Assembly (NCBI GenBank): GCA_965203855.1
Contig: CBDBDN010000005.1
Coordinates: 868,001-932,000 of the forward strand
Direction of reading: 5' to 3'
DNA: 64,000 bases
Source of the DNA: Bin87 sp965203855
GTDB taxonomy: Bacteria; Chloroflexota; Dehalococcoidia; Lucifugimonadales; UBA3495
Part shown: one piece after another, positions 16,211 to 24,158 of the stretch
Layout: the number at the start of each line of letters is the position of its first letter
Numbering within the stretch: the first letter of the stretch is position 1
The notes under the pieces: generated by a model
Database searches by the model: none
What the model saw: only the letters and a program-made list of their open reading frames with translations
Told to the model about the DNA's origin: nothing
Position numbers and translations under genes: made by a program

Positions 16211-16423
16211 ATGTCCAGATTCCGGTTTCGCGGGTGTCCCCGGTGCGGGGGCGACCTTTATCTTAATCAGGGGGATTGGCAATGCCTGCAATGCGGGCGG
16301 CATCCCCGTCCGGCGACAACGGCGGCGGCAGCGTTATCGTCATTGCCGGCGGAGGTCGCAGAGACGCCGGCCAACGGCGATGCCGGCGGGTTTCGTGATT
16401 TCTGGCGGCGGAGGGCGGTCTGA
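16211..16423 (+). CDS. Small zinc-ribbon protein
   Basis: 70 residues with two CxxC knuckles, GCPRCGGDLYLNQGDWQCLQCG (spaced by 14 residues), forming a treble-clef or zinc-ribbon fold of the kind used for nucleic-acid or protein contacts. The remainder is an Ala-rich linker and a basic end, FRDFWRRRAV. The start at 16211 has an AGGGAG box. Its stop codon overlaps the ATG of the RuvC-like gene (TGATG), so the two are almost certainly co-translated and may act together on DNA. Confidence 0.7.
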   Translation: MSRFRFRGCPRCGGDLYLNQGDWQCLQCGRHPRPATTAAAALSSLPAEVAETPANGDAGGFRDFWRRRAV

Positions 16424-16989
16424 TGTGCGGGTCGTCCGAATACCTAACCAATGCGGCGGCGGCGGCGCGGCCGGCGACGGCGGATGCGGCGGCGGCGGAT
16501 GCTCCGCCGGTTCAAGCGCCGGCGACATTGCTGGCCCTGGACGCCGGCACCCGGAACACGGGCTGGGCGGTTTTTCGGGGCTATGTTCCGCATTGCACCG
16601 GGGTAATTGCGCTGCGCCGGCGTAAGGATAACGACGCGGCGGCGGAACGCATCGTCCGATTGACGGACGAGCTGGACGAACTGGCGGGGCGGTGTATGCC
16701 GGCGGCGATAGCGGTATCCCGGCCGGCGGGGCTAGGAGGGCCGAGGCCGGCGCCGGCATTGGCGCTGCTGGAAACGGCGTTGGACGAGTGGGCGCAGCGG
16801 GCCGGCGTCCCGTTGGCCGCTTATCCGGCGGCGGAAGTGCGCCGGGCGGTGGCCGGGCATCAGCGGGCTGCGCCTCAGGCGCTGGCCTTTGCCGTAATGT
16901 CGGCCCTCAATATGCTGGGCGCGGGCAAGACAGCCCACGAATGGGCGGCGCTGGCCGTCGGGGCTTATCATCTGTACCGAACCGAGTAG
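16423..16989 (+). CDS. RuvC-like RNase H-fold protein, catalytically degenerate
   Basis: 188 residues. After a 35-residue Ala-rich leader, LLALDAGTRNTGWAVF is the RuvC-type first strand with the first catalytic Asp. The position of the second acidic residue (usually a Glu in a VAIE-like strand) reads IAVSRPAG. The DNA-contact segment AAEVRRAVAGHQRAAPQALAFAV matches RuvC helix sequences. The final acidic pair, usually in DAADALA, reads TAHEWAALAVGAYH. Thus only one or two of four catalytic acids remain. It may bind branched DNA without cutting, or use another site. It is translationally coupled to the zinc-ribbon gene. Confidence 0.65.
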   Translation: MCGSSEYLTNAAAAARPATADAAAADAPPVQAPATLLALDAGTRNTGWAVFRGYVPHCTGVIALRRRKDNDAAAERIVRLTDELDELAGRCMPAAIAVSRPAGLGGPRPAPALALLETALDEWAQRAGVPLAAYPAAEVRRAVAGHQRAAPQALAFAVMSALNMLGAGKTAHEWAALAVGAYHLYRTE

Positions 16990-17049
16990 GCTACACTGCA
17001 AGGCGCGGCGCCGGATTAGCGGTTATTCTTTGATATGAATAGGCACGTC

Positions 17050-17135
17050 ATTCCGGCGCAAGCCGGAATCTATGGCTGCTGGTTCCATTGCGGTAGTGAT
17101 GGCTTGCGCCGTTGGATTCCGGCTTGCGCCGGAAT
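17050..17135. repeat. REPIN-like composite element (inverted hairpin pair)
   Basis: Hairpins at 17050-17069 and 17116-17135 face each other with start points 66 bp apart. The core between them reads CTATGGCTGCTGGTTCCATT and on. It is followed by GACGGTAATCGGGGAATGACGG tandem debris up to the IS element. Confidence 0.85.
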
Positions 17136-17216
17136 GACGGTAATCGGGGAATGACGGTTGGGGGCGCTGGACTGGCGGGTTGGGGCAAGGGGATGGATTC
17201 TCTAAACTCACCAACG

Positions 17217-18215
17217 AAGTGCAACGCCAGGTTATGGTGTTGCCATGGGAACGCATTATCAACAACTCAGCATCGTTGAGCGCTGCGAAATTGCCCGATT
17301 ATCGACCGCGGGACTATCAAAACGCGAAATCGCGGCGGCTTTGGATCGCGCGACATCTACCATCTCCCGGGAGCTAAACCGCAATGCCTCCGCCAACGGC
17401 GGCTATCAACCCGAATACGCGCAGCGGCAGGCCCAAGCCCGCTGTTGGCGCGGCGCGCGCTTGGAACGGGACGCCCCCTTGCGGGATGCTGTCCTGTCCC
17501 GGCGGCGCGCCGGCTGGTCGCCGGCCCAGGTGTCGGGCCGGCTGGCTCTGGATTGCGGACGCCGGGTCATCTCCCCCGAGAGCATCTACCGCTTCATATA
17601 TGCTCAACTGGCCCGCACCAAGGACTATTCCTGGCGGCTTTACTTGCCGCGGGGCAAGTCCAAACGGGGTTGGCGCGGGCGGCGCGGCGGCAATACTATC
17701 GTCCGCATTCCGGGTTGGACGCCGCTGTGCCAGCGCAGTCCGGAGGCTGCTGACCGCCGCACGCCCGGCCACTGGGAGGTCGACCTGATGCGGTTCGGCA
17801 ATCACGGCCAAGCGCTGCTGTTGCACGAGCGCCACTCCCGGCTGCTGCTGGCGTGGCGTCCGGGCAGCAAGGCGGCCGAACCGATCGGGGCGGCGCTGGC
17901 GCGGATGCTGTCGCCGCTGCCGGCGGAGCTGCGGCGCAGCGTAACCTTTGACAACGGTATGAAGTTTGCCCGGCGCTATCGGCTGCACAGCCAAGGCATC
18001 CCAACTTACTTTTGCGAGGTCAAGTCGCCGTGGCAAAAAGGGGGAGTTGAGAATGCCATCGGCCGGCTGCGGCGGTTTTTGCCGCGCCGGACCAACTTGA
18101 AGCAAATCCAGGCGTCGCAACTTACCGCCACAATCCAAGCGTACAACAATACGCCCCGGCAGTGCCTGAACTACCGGACGCCCACCGAAGTATTCGCTGC
18201 CGCCGCGTTGCACTT
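17217..18215 (+). mobile_element. IS30-family insertion sequence
   Basis: A single transposase gene lies between 11-bp perfect inverted ends: AAGTGCAACGC at 17217-17227 and its complement at 18205-18215. GTTGCACTT-type ends are common in IS30 elements. The true outer boundaries may extend some bases further, since outward similarity is imperfect and no target duplication could be identified. Hairpin repeats flank it on both sides, so it probably inserted into or next to one. Confidence 0.75.
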
Positions 18216-18252
18216 GAAATGTGAATCCACATTCCGGCGCAAGCCGGAATGA
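17245..18252 (+). CDS. IS30-family transposase
   Basis: 335 residues. An N-terminal helix-turn-helix (QQLSIVERCEIARLSTAGLSKREIAAALDRATSTISREL) is the IS30 signature. The DDE nuclease core has the first Asp in GHWEVDLM, the second in VTFDNG and the Glu in WQKGGVENAIGRLRRFLP. IS30 enzymes move by a circular intermediate. It appears full length. Its last residues (ESTFRRKPE) are read from the adjacent REP-like hairpin and the stop TGA lies there, beyond the right inverted end, so the present C-terminus is insertion-site dependent. Confidence 0.93.
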   Translation: MGTHYQQLSIVERCEIARLSTAGLSKREIAAALDRATSTISRELNRNASANGGYQPEYAQRQAQARCWRGARLERDAPLRDAVLSRRRAGWSPAQVSGRLALDCGRRVISPESIYRFIYAQLARTKDYSWRLYLPRGKSKRGWRGRRGGNTIVRIPGWTPLCQRSPEAADRRTPGHWEVDLMRFGNHGQALLLHERHSRLLLAWRPGSKAAEPIGAALARMLSPLPAELRRSVTFDNGMKFARRYRLHSQGIPTYFCEVKSPWQKGGVENAIGRLRRFLPRRTNLKQIQASQLTATIQAYNNTPRQCLNYRTPTEVFAAAALHLKCESTFRRKPE

Positions 18253-18370
18253 CGGTTTGGGGGGACGGAATGACGGTTGGGGGATTGGAATGACGGTTGG
18301 GGGGTTGGAATGACGGTTTGGTGGGGCGGGGTGATGGTTTGAGGATTGGAATGACGGTTGGGGGGGATGA
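18231..18370. repeat. REP-like hairpin and GGAATGACGGTT array
   Basis: A hairpin at 18231-18250 supplies the transposase stop codon. It is followed by about six degenerate units, each with GGAATGACGGTT or GGTGATGGTTT and a G-run, extending to the modA promoter. Confidence 0.8.
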
Positions 18371-18374
18371 TGGT

Positions 18375-18380
18375 TATAAT
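18375..18380 (+). promoter_or_regulatory. -10 element of modA, 9 nt before a TTG start
   Basis: TATAAT ends 9 nt before the TTG at 18390, so transcription would begin almost at the start codon (leaderless). No -35 at standard spacing is visible. Confidence 0.5.
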
Positions 18381-18389
18381 GGGGGCGTT

Positions 18390-19376
18390 TTGGATGCTTG
18401 CCGTAATTGTTTTGTTGCCGTGTCGCTGATTCGTATTATTCTGGTTTTGGCTGCCGCGTGGTGCGTTGGGGGCGGAGTTTGGGGATGCGCTGCCGTTCAA
18501 TCCGAATCCGGCTCCGGCTCCGGTTCCGATGCGGGCGGTGAAGGCGGCGGCGGTACGCTTACGGTGTTTGCGGCGGCGTCGCTTACGGAGGCTTTTGGGG
18601 AGCTGGGGGAGGCTTTTGCGGATGGTTACCCGGATGTTGCGGTGAGGTTGCACTTTGCGGGGAGCCAGACGCTGCGGACGCAGCTGGAGCAGGGGGCGCT
18701 GGCGGATGTGTTTGCGCCGGCGGACTGGCGGCAGATGGCGGCGGTCAAGGATGCGGGCTTATTGGGCGGCGTACCGGTCTATTTTGCGGCGAATCGGATG
18801 GCGGTGGCTGTACCGGGGCCGCGCAGATCCGATGCGGGTACGGATGCGGCGGCGGCGGTGTCAACTCTGGCGGACCTGGCGCGGCCGGGGGTTACGGTGG
18901 CATTGGCTACGGAGGAGACGCCGGCGGGCGCCTACGCCCGGCAGTCGCTGGATTTGATGGCGGCTGATCCGGGGTTTCCGGCGGGATTTGCCGATGCCGT
19001 CTTGTCTAATGTGGCGACGCGCGAAACCAGCGTGCGGGCGGTGGCGCAGAAGGTGGCGCTGGGGGAAGTGGACGCCGGGTTGATTTACGAAACCGACGCC
19101 ATGCAGTATGCCGACGCGGTGCGGATGATTGAGATTCCCTTGCATCTGAATCCGGCGGCGCAGTATCCGATAGCGAGGCTGGCCGGGGCGGCGCACCCTG
19201 AAATTGCGGCGGCTTTTGTGGAGTATGCTTTGAGCGATGCGGGTCAAGGGATACTGCGGCGGCATGGGTTTGCGCCGCCGGCGAATGTGGCCTGTCCTTG
19301 CGCCAAGTCCGGCAGCAAGGGCGATGCCGGGATAGATGGGTTTCCGGACGGTTCCGATGGGACGGTGCGATACTGA
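18390..19376 (+). CDS. modA: Molybdate ABC transporter substrate-binding lipoprotein
   Basis: 328 residues from a TTG start. A hydrophobic segment (IRIILVLAAAWCVGGGVWGC) ends in a lipobox-like VWGC, so the protein is probably an outer-face lipoprotein. The mature domain matches ModA: LTVFAAASLTEAFGELGEAF, VRLHFAGSQTLRTQLEQGA, ALADVFAPAD, and AQKVALGEVDAGLIYETDA. It captures molybdate or tungstate for the downstream ModBC. Other possible starts are a GTG at 18420 or an in-frame ATG at 18297 within repeats; TTG 18390 fits the -10 and the signal peptide best. Its stop overlaps modB (TGATG). Confidence 0.9.
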   Translation: MDACRNCFVAVSLIRIILVLAAAWCVGGGVWGCAAVQSESGSGSGSDAGGEGGGGTLTVFAAASLTEAFGELGEAFADGYPDVAVRLHFAGSQTLRTQLEQGALADVFAPADWRQMAAVKDAGLLGGVPVYFAANRMAVAVPGPRRSDAGTDAAAAVSTLADLARPGVTVALATEETPAGAYARQSLDLMAADPGFPAGFADAVLSNVATRETSVRAVAQKVALGEVDAGLIYETDAMQYADAVRMIEIPLHLNPAAQYPIARLAGAAHPEIAAAFVEYALSDAGQGILRRHGFAPPANVACPCAKSGSKGDAGIDGFPDGSDGTVRY

Positions 19377-20212
19377 TGCTTAAGGGGCGGGTCGGGCACG
19401 GCGGGCGAGGGGCCGGGCTGGGGATACTGGCGCCGGCGGGGGTTGCGGCGACGGCGGTCTATGTAATGTTCATTGGGCTGCCGATACTGGCGCTGCTGAT
19501 ACGCGCCGGGCAAGACGGGGGGCTGCCGGGAAGTCTGGCCGGGCCGCTGGTTGGGCCGGCGCTGCGGCTGTCGGCGTTGACCAGCCTGACCAGCCTGGCG
19601 GTGGTTATCATAGTCGGGACGCCGTTTGCGCTGCTGCTGGCGCGGCGGAGTTCGGGCTCGCGGCTGCTGCGGGTGATCGATGCGCTGGTGGAGCTGCCGC
19701 TGGCGCTGCCGCCGGTGGTGGCCGGCGTCGCGATGCTGATGGCTTTCGGGCGCAGCGGCCTGCTGGGGCCGCCGCTGTCGGCAGTGGGCATTGCCCTGCC
19801 GTTCACGACGGGGGCGGTGATTTGCGCGCAGGTATTCGTAGCGGCGCCGTTCTACATACGGGCGGCGCGCATCGGGTTTGCGGGGGTGGATACGGCCTAC
19901 GAGGAAGTTTCGCAGACGCTGGGGGTATCGCCGTGGGGGACTTTCCGGCGGCTGACGCTGCCGATGGCGTGGCCGTCGCTGGCGACGGGGGCGGCGCTGG
20001 CGTGGGCGCGGGCGGTAGCGGAGTTTGGGGCGACGATAATGTTCGCCGGCAACCTGACGGGGCGGACGCAGACGATGCCGCTGGCGATAATGACGGCGAT
20101 GGAAACCGGCCTGGGGCCGGCATTGGCGCTATCGGTACTGCTGCTGGCGATGTCGGCGCTGGTGCTGCTGCTGTTGAGTTTGACGGTGGGGCGCAGTCGC
20201 AGCGCGGCTTGA
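19376..20212 (+). CDS. modB: Molybdate ABC transporter permease
   Basis: 278 residues with five or six membrane helices. The binding-protein-dependent permease loop appears as AYEEVSQTLGVSPWGTFRRLTLPMAWPSL (EAA motif) and is followed by AWARAVAEFGATIMFAGNLTGRTQTMPLAIM, the ModB-specific segment. It forms the membrane channel of ModABC. ATG 19376 overlaps the modA stop and its own stop overlaps modC, so all three are co-translated. High GC and valine/leucine/alanine richness match its neighbours. Confidence 0.92.
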   Translation: MLKGRVGHGGRGAGLGILAPAGVAATAVYVMFIGLPILALLIRAGQDGGLPGSLAGPLVGPALRLSALTSLTSLAVVIIVGTPFALLLARRSSGSRLLRVIDALVELPLALPPVVAGVAMLMAFGRSGLLGPPLSAVGIALPFTTGAVICAQVFVAAPFYIRAARIGFAGVDTAYEEVSQTLGVSPWGTFRRLTLPMAWPSLATGAALAWARAVAEFGATIMFAGNLTGRTQTMPLAIMTAMETGLGPALALSVLLLAMSALVLLLLSLTVGRSRSAA

Positions 20213-21516
20213 TGACGATGATGATGGCAACGGGAACGGGAATGACAGCGATGACGGCAACGGCGGCGACATTGTCCGCGGAGACGGCGGGTAATCGGGA
20301 TACGGCGGCGGCGGGCCGGTTTCGGGTGGATCTGGGCGGCTTTCGGCTGGAATTGTCCATCGGCGCGCCGGCGGGGCAGGTATTGACGCTGTTCGGGCCG
20401 TCGGGGGCGGGGAAGACGACGGCGCTGCGGGCGATGGCCGGGCTGGTGCGTCCCGACTGGGGGTATATCCGCATCGGGGGGCGCACGGTGTACCGGGGCG
20501 GCGGTGATGATGACGGGGATGGCATTGGCGATGGCAATAGCGATGGCGGTATTGGCCCGGCGGTCTGGGAGCCGCCGCATCGGCGAGGCGTGGGGTATGT
20601 AACGCAGCAAAATCATTTGTTTCCGCATTTGACAGTTGGGGAGAACATTGCTTACGGACTGCGGCGGCGGCGCAGCCCGGAGGCGCGGCGGCGGGTTGCC
20701 GAGCTGATTGACGCTTTGCATCTGGACGGCCTGGCGGAGCGACGGGTGTCCGCGCTGTCGGGGGGGCAGCAGCAGCGGACGGCACTGGCCCGGGCGCTGG
20801 CGCCGCGGCCCGGGCTGCTGCTGCTGGACGAACCGTTTGCGTCGCTGGATATGGAGCTGCGGCGAGAGCTGGCGGGGGAGCTGCGGGCGATGGTGCGGCG
20901 GCTGAACATACCGGCGATACTGGTTACGCACAGCCGGGAGGAGGCGCTGTCGCTGGCGGATGTAGTGCAGATAATTGACGGGGGGCGGACCGTAAGCGTG
21001 GGGCCGCCGCTGTCGGCATTGGAGCAGCCGGGACAGGGGCGGGTGGCGCAGCTGGTGGGGGTAGAGAATCTGCTGGAGATGCGGGTGTTGGCGCGGCTGC
21101 CGCAGGACGGCACGATGGTATGCGGGGCGGTGGGCGGCGACGGAGCGGCGGGGGATGGGGATACGGGCGGCGGGCATACGGGCGGGCATACGCTGGAAAC
21201 GCCGCTGGCGGACGGGCTGATGGTGGGGGATGCGGTTACGGTGGGCATCCGGGCGTCGGACATCATACTGGCGGCGGGGCCGCTGCCGCAGTCGTCGGCG
21301 CGGAACACCTGGACGGGGGTAGTTAGCGGAGTAGCGCAGCGTCCGCCGGGGTACGAGGTAGCGCTGGACTGCGGCGGGCGGACGCTGCGCTGCCAGATAA
21401 CGGGGGCGTCGCTGGAGGCGATGGGGATTGCGCCGGGGCAGGAGCTGTGGGCGATATTTAAGGCGTCGTCCTGCTTTTTGTTGAGCGATGGGCCGCTTTC
21501 TGGCCATCTAGCCTAG
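20212..21516 (+). CDS. modC: Molybdate ABC transporter ATP-binding protein
   Basis: 434 residues. Walker A GPSGAGKTT is at 62-70, the signature LSGGQQQRTALARAL and Walker B LLLLDEPFASLD are intact, and the switch His is in LVTHSREEAL. A C-terminal TOBE/MOP-like domain (RNTWTGVVSGVAQRPPGYEV) senses oxyanion. Odd features are a Met/Thr/Ala-rich N-terminal 34 residues and a 20-residue Gly/Asp insert (GGGDDDGDGIGDGNSDGG) after the first strand pair, both apparently from simple-sequence expansion. Its last codons lie within a 130-bp direct repeat that continues downstream. Confidence 0.92.
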   Translation: MTMMMATGTGMTAMTATAATLSAETAGNRDTAAAGRFRVDLGGFRLELSIGAPAGQVLTLFGPSGAGKTTALRAMAGLVRPDWGYIRIGGRTVYRGGGDDDGDGIGDGNSDGGIGPAVWEPPHRRGVGYVTQQNHLFPHLTVGENIAYGLRRRRSPEARRRVAELIDALHLDGLAERRVSALSGGQQQRTALARALAPRPGLLLLDEPFASLDMELRRELAGELRAMVRRLNIPAILVTHSREEALSLADVVQIIDGGRTVSVGPPLSALEQPGQGRVAQLVGVENLLEMRVLARLPQDGTMVCGAVGGDGAAGDGDTGGGHTGGHTLETPLADGLMVGDAVTVGIRASDIILAAGPLPQSSARNTWTGVVSGVAQRPPGYEVALDCGGRTLRCQITGASLEAMGIAPGQELWAIFKASSCFLLSDGPLSGHLA

Positions 21517-21853
21517 GGGGTGGTCATATTGGCTGTCATTCCGGGTTGCGCCGGGGTCCGGGGTCGTAATCCGCAGCTACCGCAATGGGAACCGGCGGCC
21601 ATAGATTCCGGCTTTCGCCGGAATGACGGTTGTAAGAGGGTCGGAATGATGGTTGTAGGGGTGTTGGAATGATGGTTGTAGGGGTGTTGGAATGATGGTT
21701 GCGGGGGCGCGGAATGACGGTGGCCATCTACCCTAGGGAGAGTGGTCATATTGGCTGTCATTACAGGTTGCGCCGGGGTCCGGGGTCGTAATCCGCAGCT
21801 ACGGCAATGGGAACCGGCGGCCATAGATTCCGGCTTTCGCCGGAATGACGGTT
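21501..21853 (+). repeat. 130-bp direct repeat spanning the modC 3' end
   Basis: Copy A (21501-21631) and copy B (21721-21853) share TGGCCATCTA, TGGTCATATTGGCTGTCATT, GGTTGCGCCGGGGTCCGGGG, GGGAACCGGCGGCCATAG and the hairpin ATTCCGGC-TTTC-GCCGGAAT (21604 and 21827). Each copy looks like a composite element with one decayed arm. Copy A includes the last four sense codons and the stop of modC. The sequence between the copies is a 22-bp-type array. Confidence 0.85.
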
Positions 21854-22110
21854 ATGTGGGGTTGGAATGACGGTTGTGGGGGGGGGCGGGATGATGGTTG
21901 TAGGGGGGCGGGATGATGGTTGTAGGGGGGCGGGATGATGGTTGTAGGGGGGCGGGATGATGGTTGTAGGGGGGCGGGATGATGGTTGTAGGGGGGCGGG
22001 ATGATGGTTGTAGGGGGGCGGGATGATGGTTGTAGAGGGTCGGAATGATGGTTGTAGGGGTGTTGGGATGACGGTTGCGGGGGTGGGGGAATGATGGTTG
22101 TAGGGGGTTG
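21854..22110. repeat. 22-bp tandem repeat array
   Basis: About seven near-perfect head-to-tail copies of a 22-bp unit (ATGATGGTTGTAGGGGGGCG plus GG) occupy about 21891-22037, with diverged units on either side. No gene is present in 21517-22187. The array ends just before a TATAAT. Confidence 0.88.
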
Positions 22111-22119
22111 GAGAGGGGG

Positions 22120-22125
22120 TATAAT
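22120..22125 (+). promoter_or_regulatory. -10 element upstream of the molybdoenzyme gene
   Basis: TATAAT about 62 bp before the start at 22188, immediately after the tandem array. A TTGTAG from the array sits 15 bp upstream and could act as a weak -35. Confidence 0.5.
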
Positions 22126-22187
22126 TCGGTGCGTTTCGGGTAGTGGGTAAGCGGTCAATTCGATATGGAGTGAATGGAGGTATTGCG

Positions 22188-23300
22188 ATGACGCAAGGGG
22201 AGAGCAGCGGGCCGCGTTTTGCCGGGCCTGGCGCCGGCGGGGTTGAACCGGAGGATCGGTTCTATCGGGAGGAGGTTGCGCTGGCTTTGCGTAACCGGGG
22301 GATGCCGCTGGAGGCGATGCGGGATCCGATTACGCCGGCCGGGTTGCATTACCTGCTGGTTCATTTTGACATCCCGGAAGTGGATGCTGCGGCCTGGTGG
22401 CTGGAAATCGGCGGGCTGGTGGATAATCCGCTGTCGTTGTCGTTGGAGGAGCTGAAAGGGCGGCCGACGGCAAGCGTTCCGGTTACGCTGGAATGCGCGG
22501 GCAACGGGCGGGCGCTGCTGTCGCCGCGTCCGCTGAGCCAGCCGTGGCTTTATGAGGCCATCGGCACGGCGGAATGGACGGGGACGCCGCTGGCGCCGCT
22601 GCTGTCCGAAGCGGGCCTGCGTGATGATGCCGCGGAGCTGGTGTTCACCGGGCGGGACGAGGGGGTGCAGGGCGAGGAACGACAGTGGTATCAGCGCAGT
22701 ATGACTATTGCACAGGCGACGGCGGATGAGGTATTGCTGGCGTGGGAGATGAACGGGGAGCCGATACCGCCGCAGCACGGCTACCCGGTGCGGCTGGTGG
22801 TTCCGGGCTGGTACGGGATGGCATCGGTGAAGTGGCTGCATCGCATTGAGGCTGTCGGCGGGCACTTTGACGGCTACCAGATGGAACGGACATATCGCTA
22901 CTCGCACGGGCCGGATGATCCCGGGGATCCGGTTACGACGATTCGGGTGCGGTCGCTGATGGTTCCGCCGGGGATACCGGATTTTATGACGCGGCGGCGT
23001 TTGCTGGACGCCGGGGCGCAGGTGATCTACGGGCGGGCGTGGGCCGGGCCGGCGACGGTGGAGCGGGTGGAGTTCAGCAGCGACGGGGGGGATACCTGGC
23101 GGGACGCGCAGCTGGCTGATCCGGTGGGGCAATGGGCGTGGCGGGAATGGCGCTGCGGCTGGCGGGCTGTTCCGGGTCAATGGACGCTGCTGGTACGGGC
23201 TACGGACAGTCTGGGGAATGTGCAGCCGATAGCGCAGCCATGGACGCAGCAGGGGATGGGCAACAATATGGCGCAGCGGGTTGAGGTGGTGGTGGAGTGA
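22188..23300 (+). CDS. Sulfite oxidase-family molybdopterin oxidoreductase
   Basis: 370 residues. The molybdopterin domain contains the cysteine that ligates molybdenum in VTLECAGNGR (about residue 105), preceded by WWLEIGGLVDNPLSLSLEEL. HGYPVRLVVPGWYGMASVKWL is the other classic segment. The C-terminal half is the Ig-like dimerisation domain (VERVEFSSDGGDTWRDAQL...WTLLVRATDSLGNVQP). No Tat signal and no haem domain are present, so it may be a cytoplasmic sulfite-oxidase-like enzyme with unknown electron acceptor. GGAGG precedes ATG 22188. The nearby modABC supplies its metal. Confidence 0.9.
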   Translation: MTQGESSGPRFAGPGAGGVEPEDRFYREEVALALRNRGMPLEAMRDPITPAGLHYLLVHFDIPEVDAAAWWLEIGGLVDNPLSLSLEELKGRPTASVPVTLECAGNGRALLSPRPLSQPWLYEAIGTAEWTGTPLAPLLSEAGLRDDAAELVFTGRDEGVQGEERQWYQRSMTIAQATADEVLLAWEMNGEPIPPQHGYPVRLVVPGWYGMASVKWLHRIEAVGGHFDGYQMERTYRYSHGPDDPGDPVTTIRVRSLMVPPGIPDFMTRRRLLDAGAQVIYGRAWAGPATVERVEFSSDGGDTWRDAQLADPVGQWAWREWRCGWRAVPGQWTLLVRATDSLGNVQPIAQPWTQQGMGNNMAQRVEVVVE

Positions 23301-23354
23301 TTGAGGTTGATTGACTGGCTGGTTGATGCGGATGGGGCGGCTGGCAAGCGGCGG

Positions 23355-23768
23355 CTATGGGGCCGCCGCGTCCGGCTCTGACGGCGGCTTGGCGGTGGGG
23401 TTGAAAAGGGCCTGGCGGAGGATGTCGTTGAGGCGGGTATGCCAGTCTGGGCCGGATTTGCGGAGTCGGTCGACCAAGTCGTGGTCAAGGGGTATCGTGC
23501 AGTATTCTTTGGCCGGGCCTCTGAATCTGCCGGCGCGCCAAGATTTGACCAAGTTTGGATCAACCTCAATAGCAGGGCGTGCCTGAGCCCATTCCGCATC
23601 GGTAGGAATCCAAGCGTCCGGGTCGGTGGCAATACCGACGTTGATGGCGATTTCCTCGCCGTATATTGCTTCAATTTGGGCAAAGGACATACCGGCGATT
23701 TCGCAGTGTGGGGGCAAGGCGGCCAGTTCCTGGGGAGTAAGGCCGCTAGGTTCGTAACCGTTAGCCAT
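23355..23768 (-). CDS. brnA: BrnA-family antitoxin
   Basis: 137 residues. The C-terminal part YCTIPLDHDLVDRLRKSGPDWHTRLNDILRQAL is a ribbon-helix-helix of the BrnA type that binds DNA and represses the operon. The N-terminal part (FAQIEAIYGEEIAINVGIATDPDAW) would contact the toxin. Its ATG overlaps the last 8 bases of brnT, so the pair is translationally coupled. The C-terminus ends in a disordered PTAKPPSEPDAAAP tail. Confidence 0.82.
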   Translation of the reverse strand: MANGYEPSGLTPQELAALPPHCEIAGMSFAQIEAIYGEEIAINVGIATDPDAWIPTDAEWAQARPAIEVDPNLVKSWRAGRFRGPAKEYCTIPLDHDLVDRLRKSGPDWHTRLNDILRQALFNPTAKPPSEPDAAAP

Positions 23769-24021
23769 ATCGGTGTACCTCGCTGGAACTGGCTTTGCGG
23801 AAGCTGATGATGCGCCTAGTGCCATTGCGCTGGGCGTACACAACGGCGTACAGTCGCTTTTCAATATAACCAAAGGCCATAAAGCGGGCCTCTCCATACC
23901 GATCGCTACGAATTATAGTAACGTTATCCCAGTCAAAATTGGACACCATTTCAAAATCAATCTGATGCTTTTCAAGATTGGCGATCCGTTTGACCTCATC
24001 CCAATCGTACGATATGTACAT
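23761..24021 (-). CDS. brnT: BrnT-family ribonuclease toxin
   Basis: 86 residues matching BrnT: YDWDEVKRIANLEKHQIDFEMVSNF (family eWDe.Ka..N..KHgv.F), GEARFMAFGYIEKRLYAVVYAQRNGTRRIISFRKAS. BrnT is a RelE-fold endoribonuclease that arrests translation and is neutralised by BrnA. The start at 24021 has an AGGAG box. The module sits between the molybdoenzyme gene (convergent) and the CoA-transferase gene (same strand, upstream). Confidence 0.87.
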   Translation of the reverse strand: MYISYDWDEVKRIANLEKHQIDFEMVSNFDWDNVTIIRSDRYGEARFMAFGYIEKRLYAVVYAQRNGTRRIISFRKASSSEVHRYG

Positions 24022-24158
24022 TTTACACTCCTGGTCGGACTACGACCGCCATCTTACAGACGTCAACCGGATTTGTCAAAGCATACCGGGGCGCACCGTT
24101 GCGGCGGCGCGCCCCTTACTGCGTCTTTGCCGATTTTCGGCGGCGGACGACGGTTGCG

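Noticed and set aside
21854..22110. A 119-residue open frame of PTTIIPPP-type repeats on the minus strand
   Set aside because: It is produced by the 22-bp tandem array (66 bp = 22 codons period), with no ribosome-binding site or conserved features.
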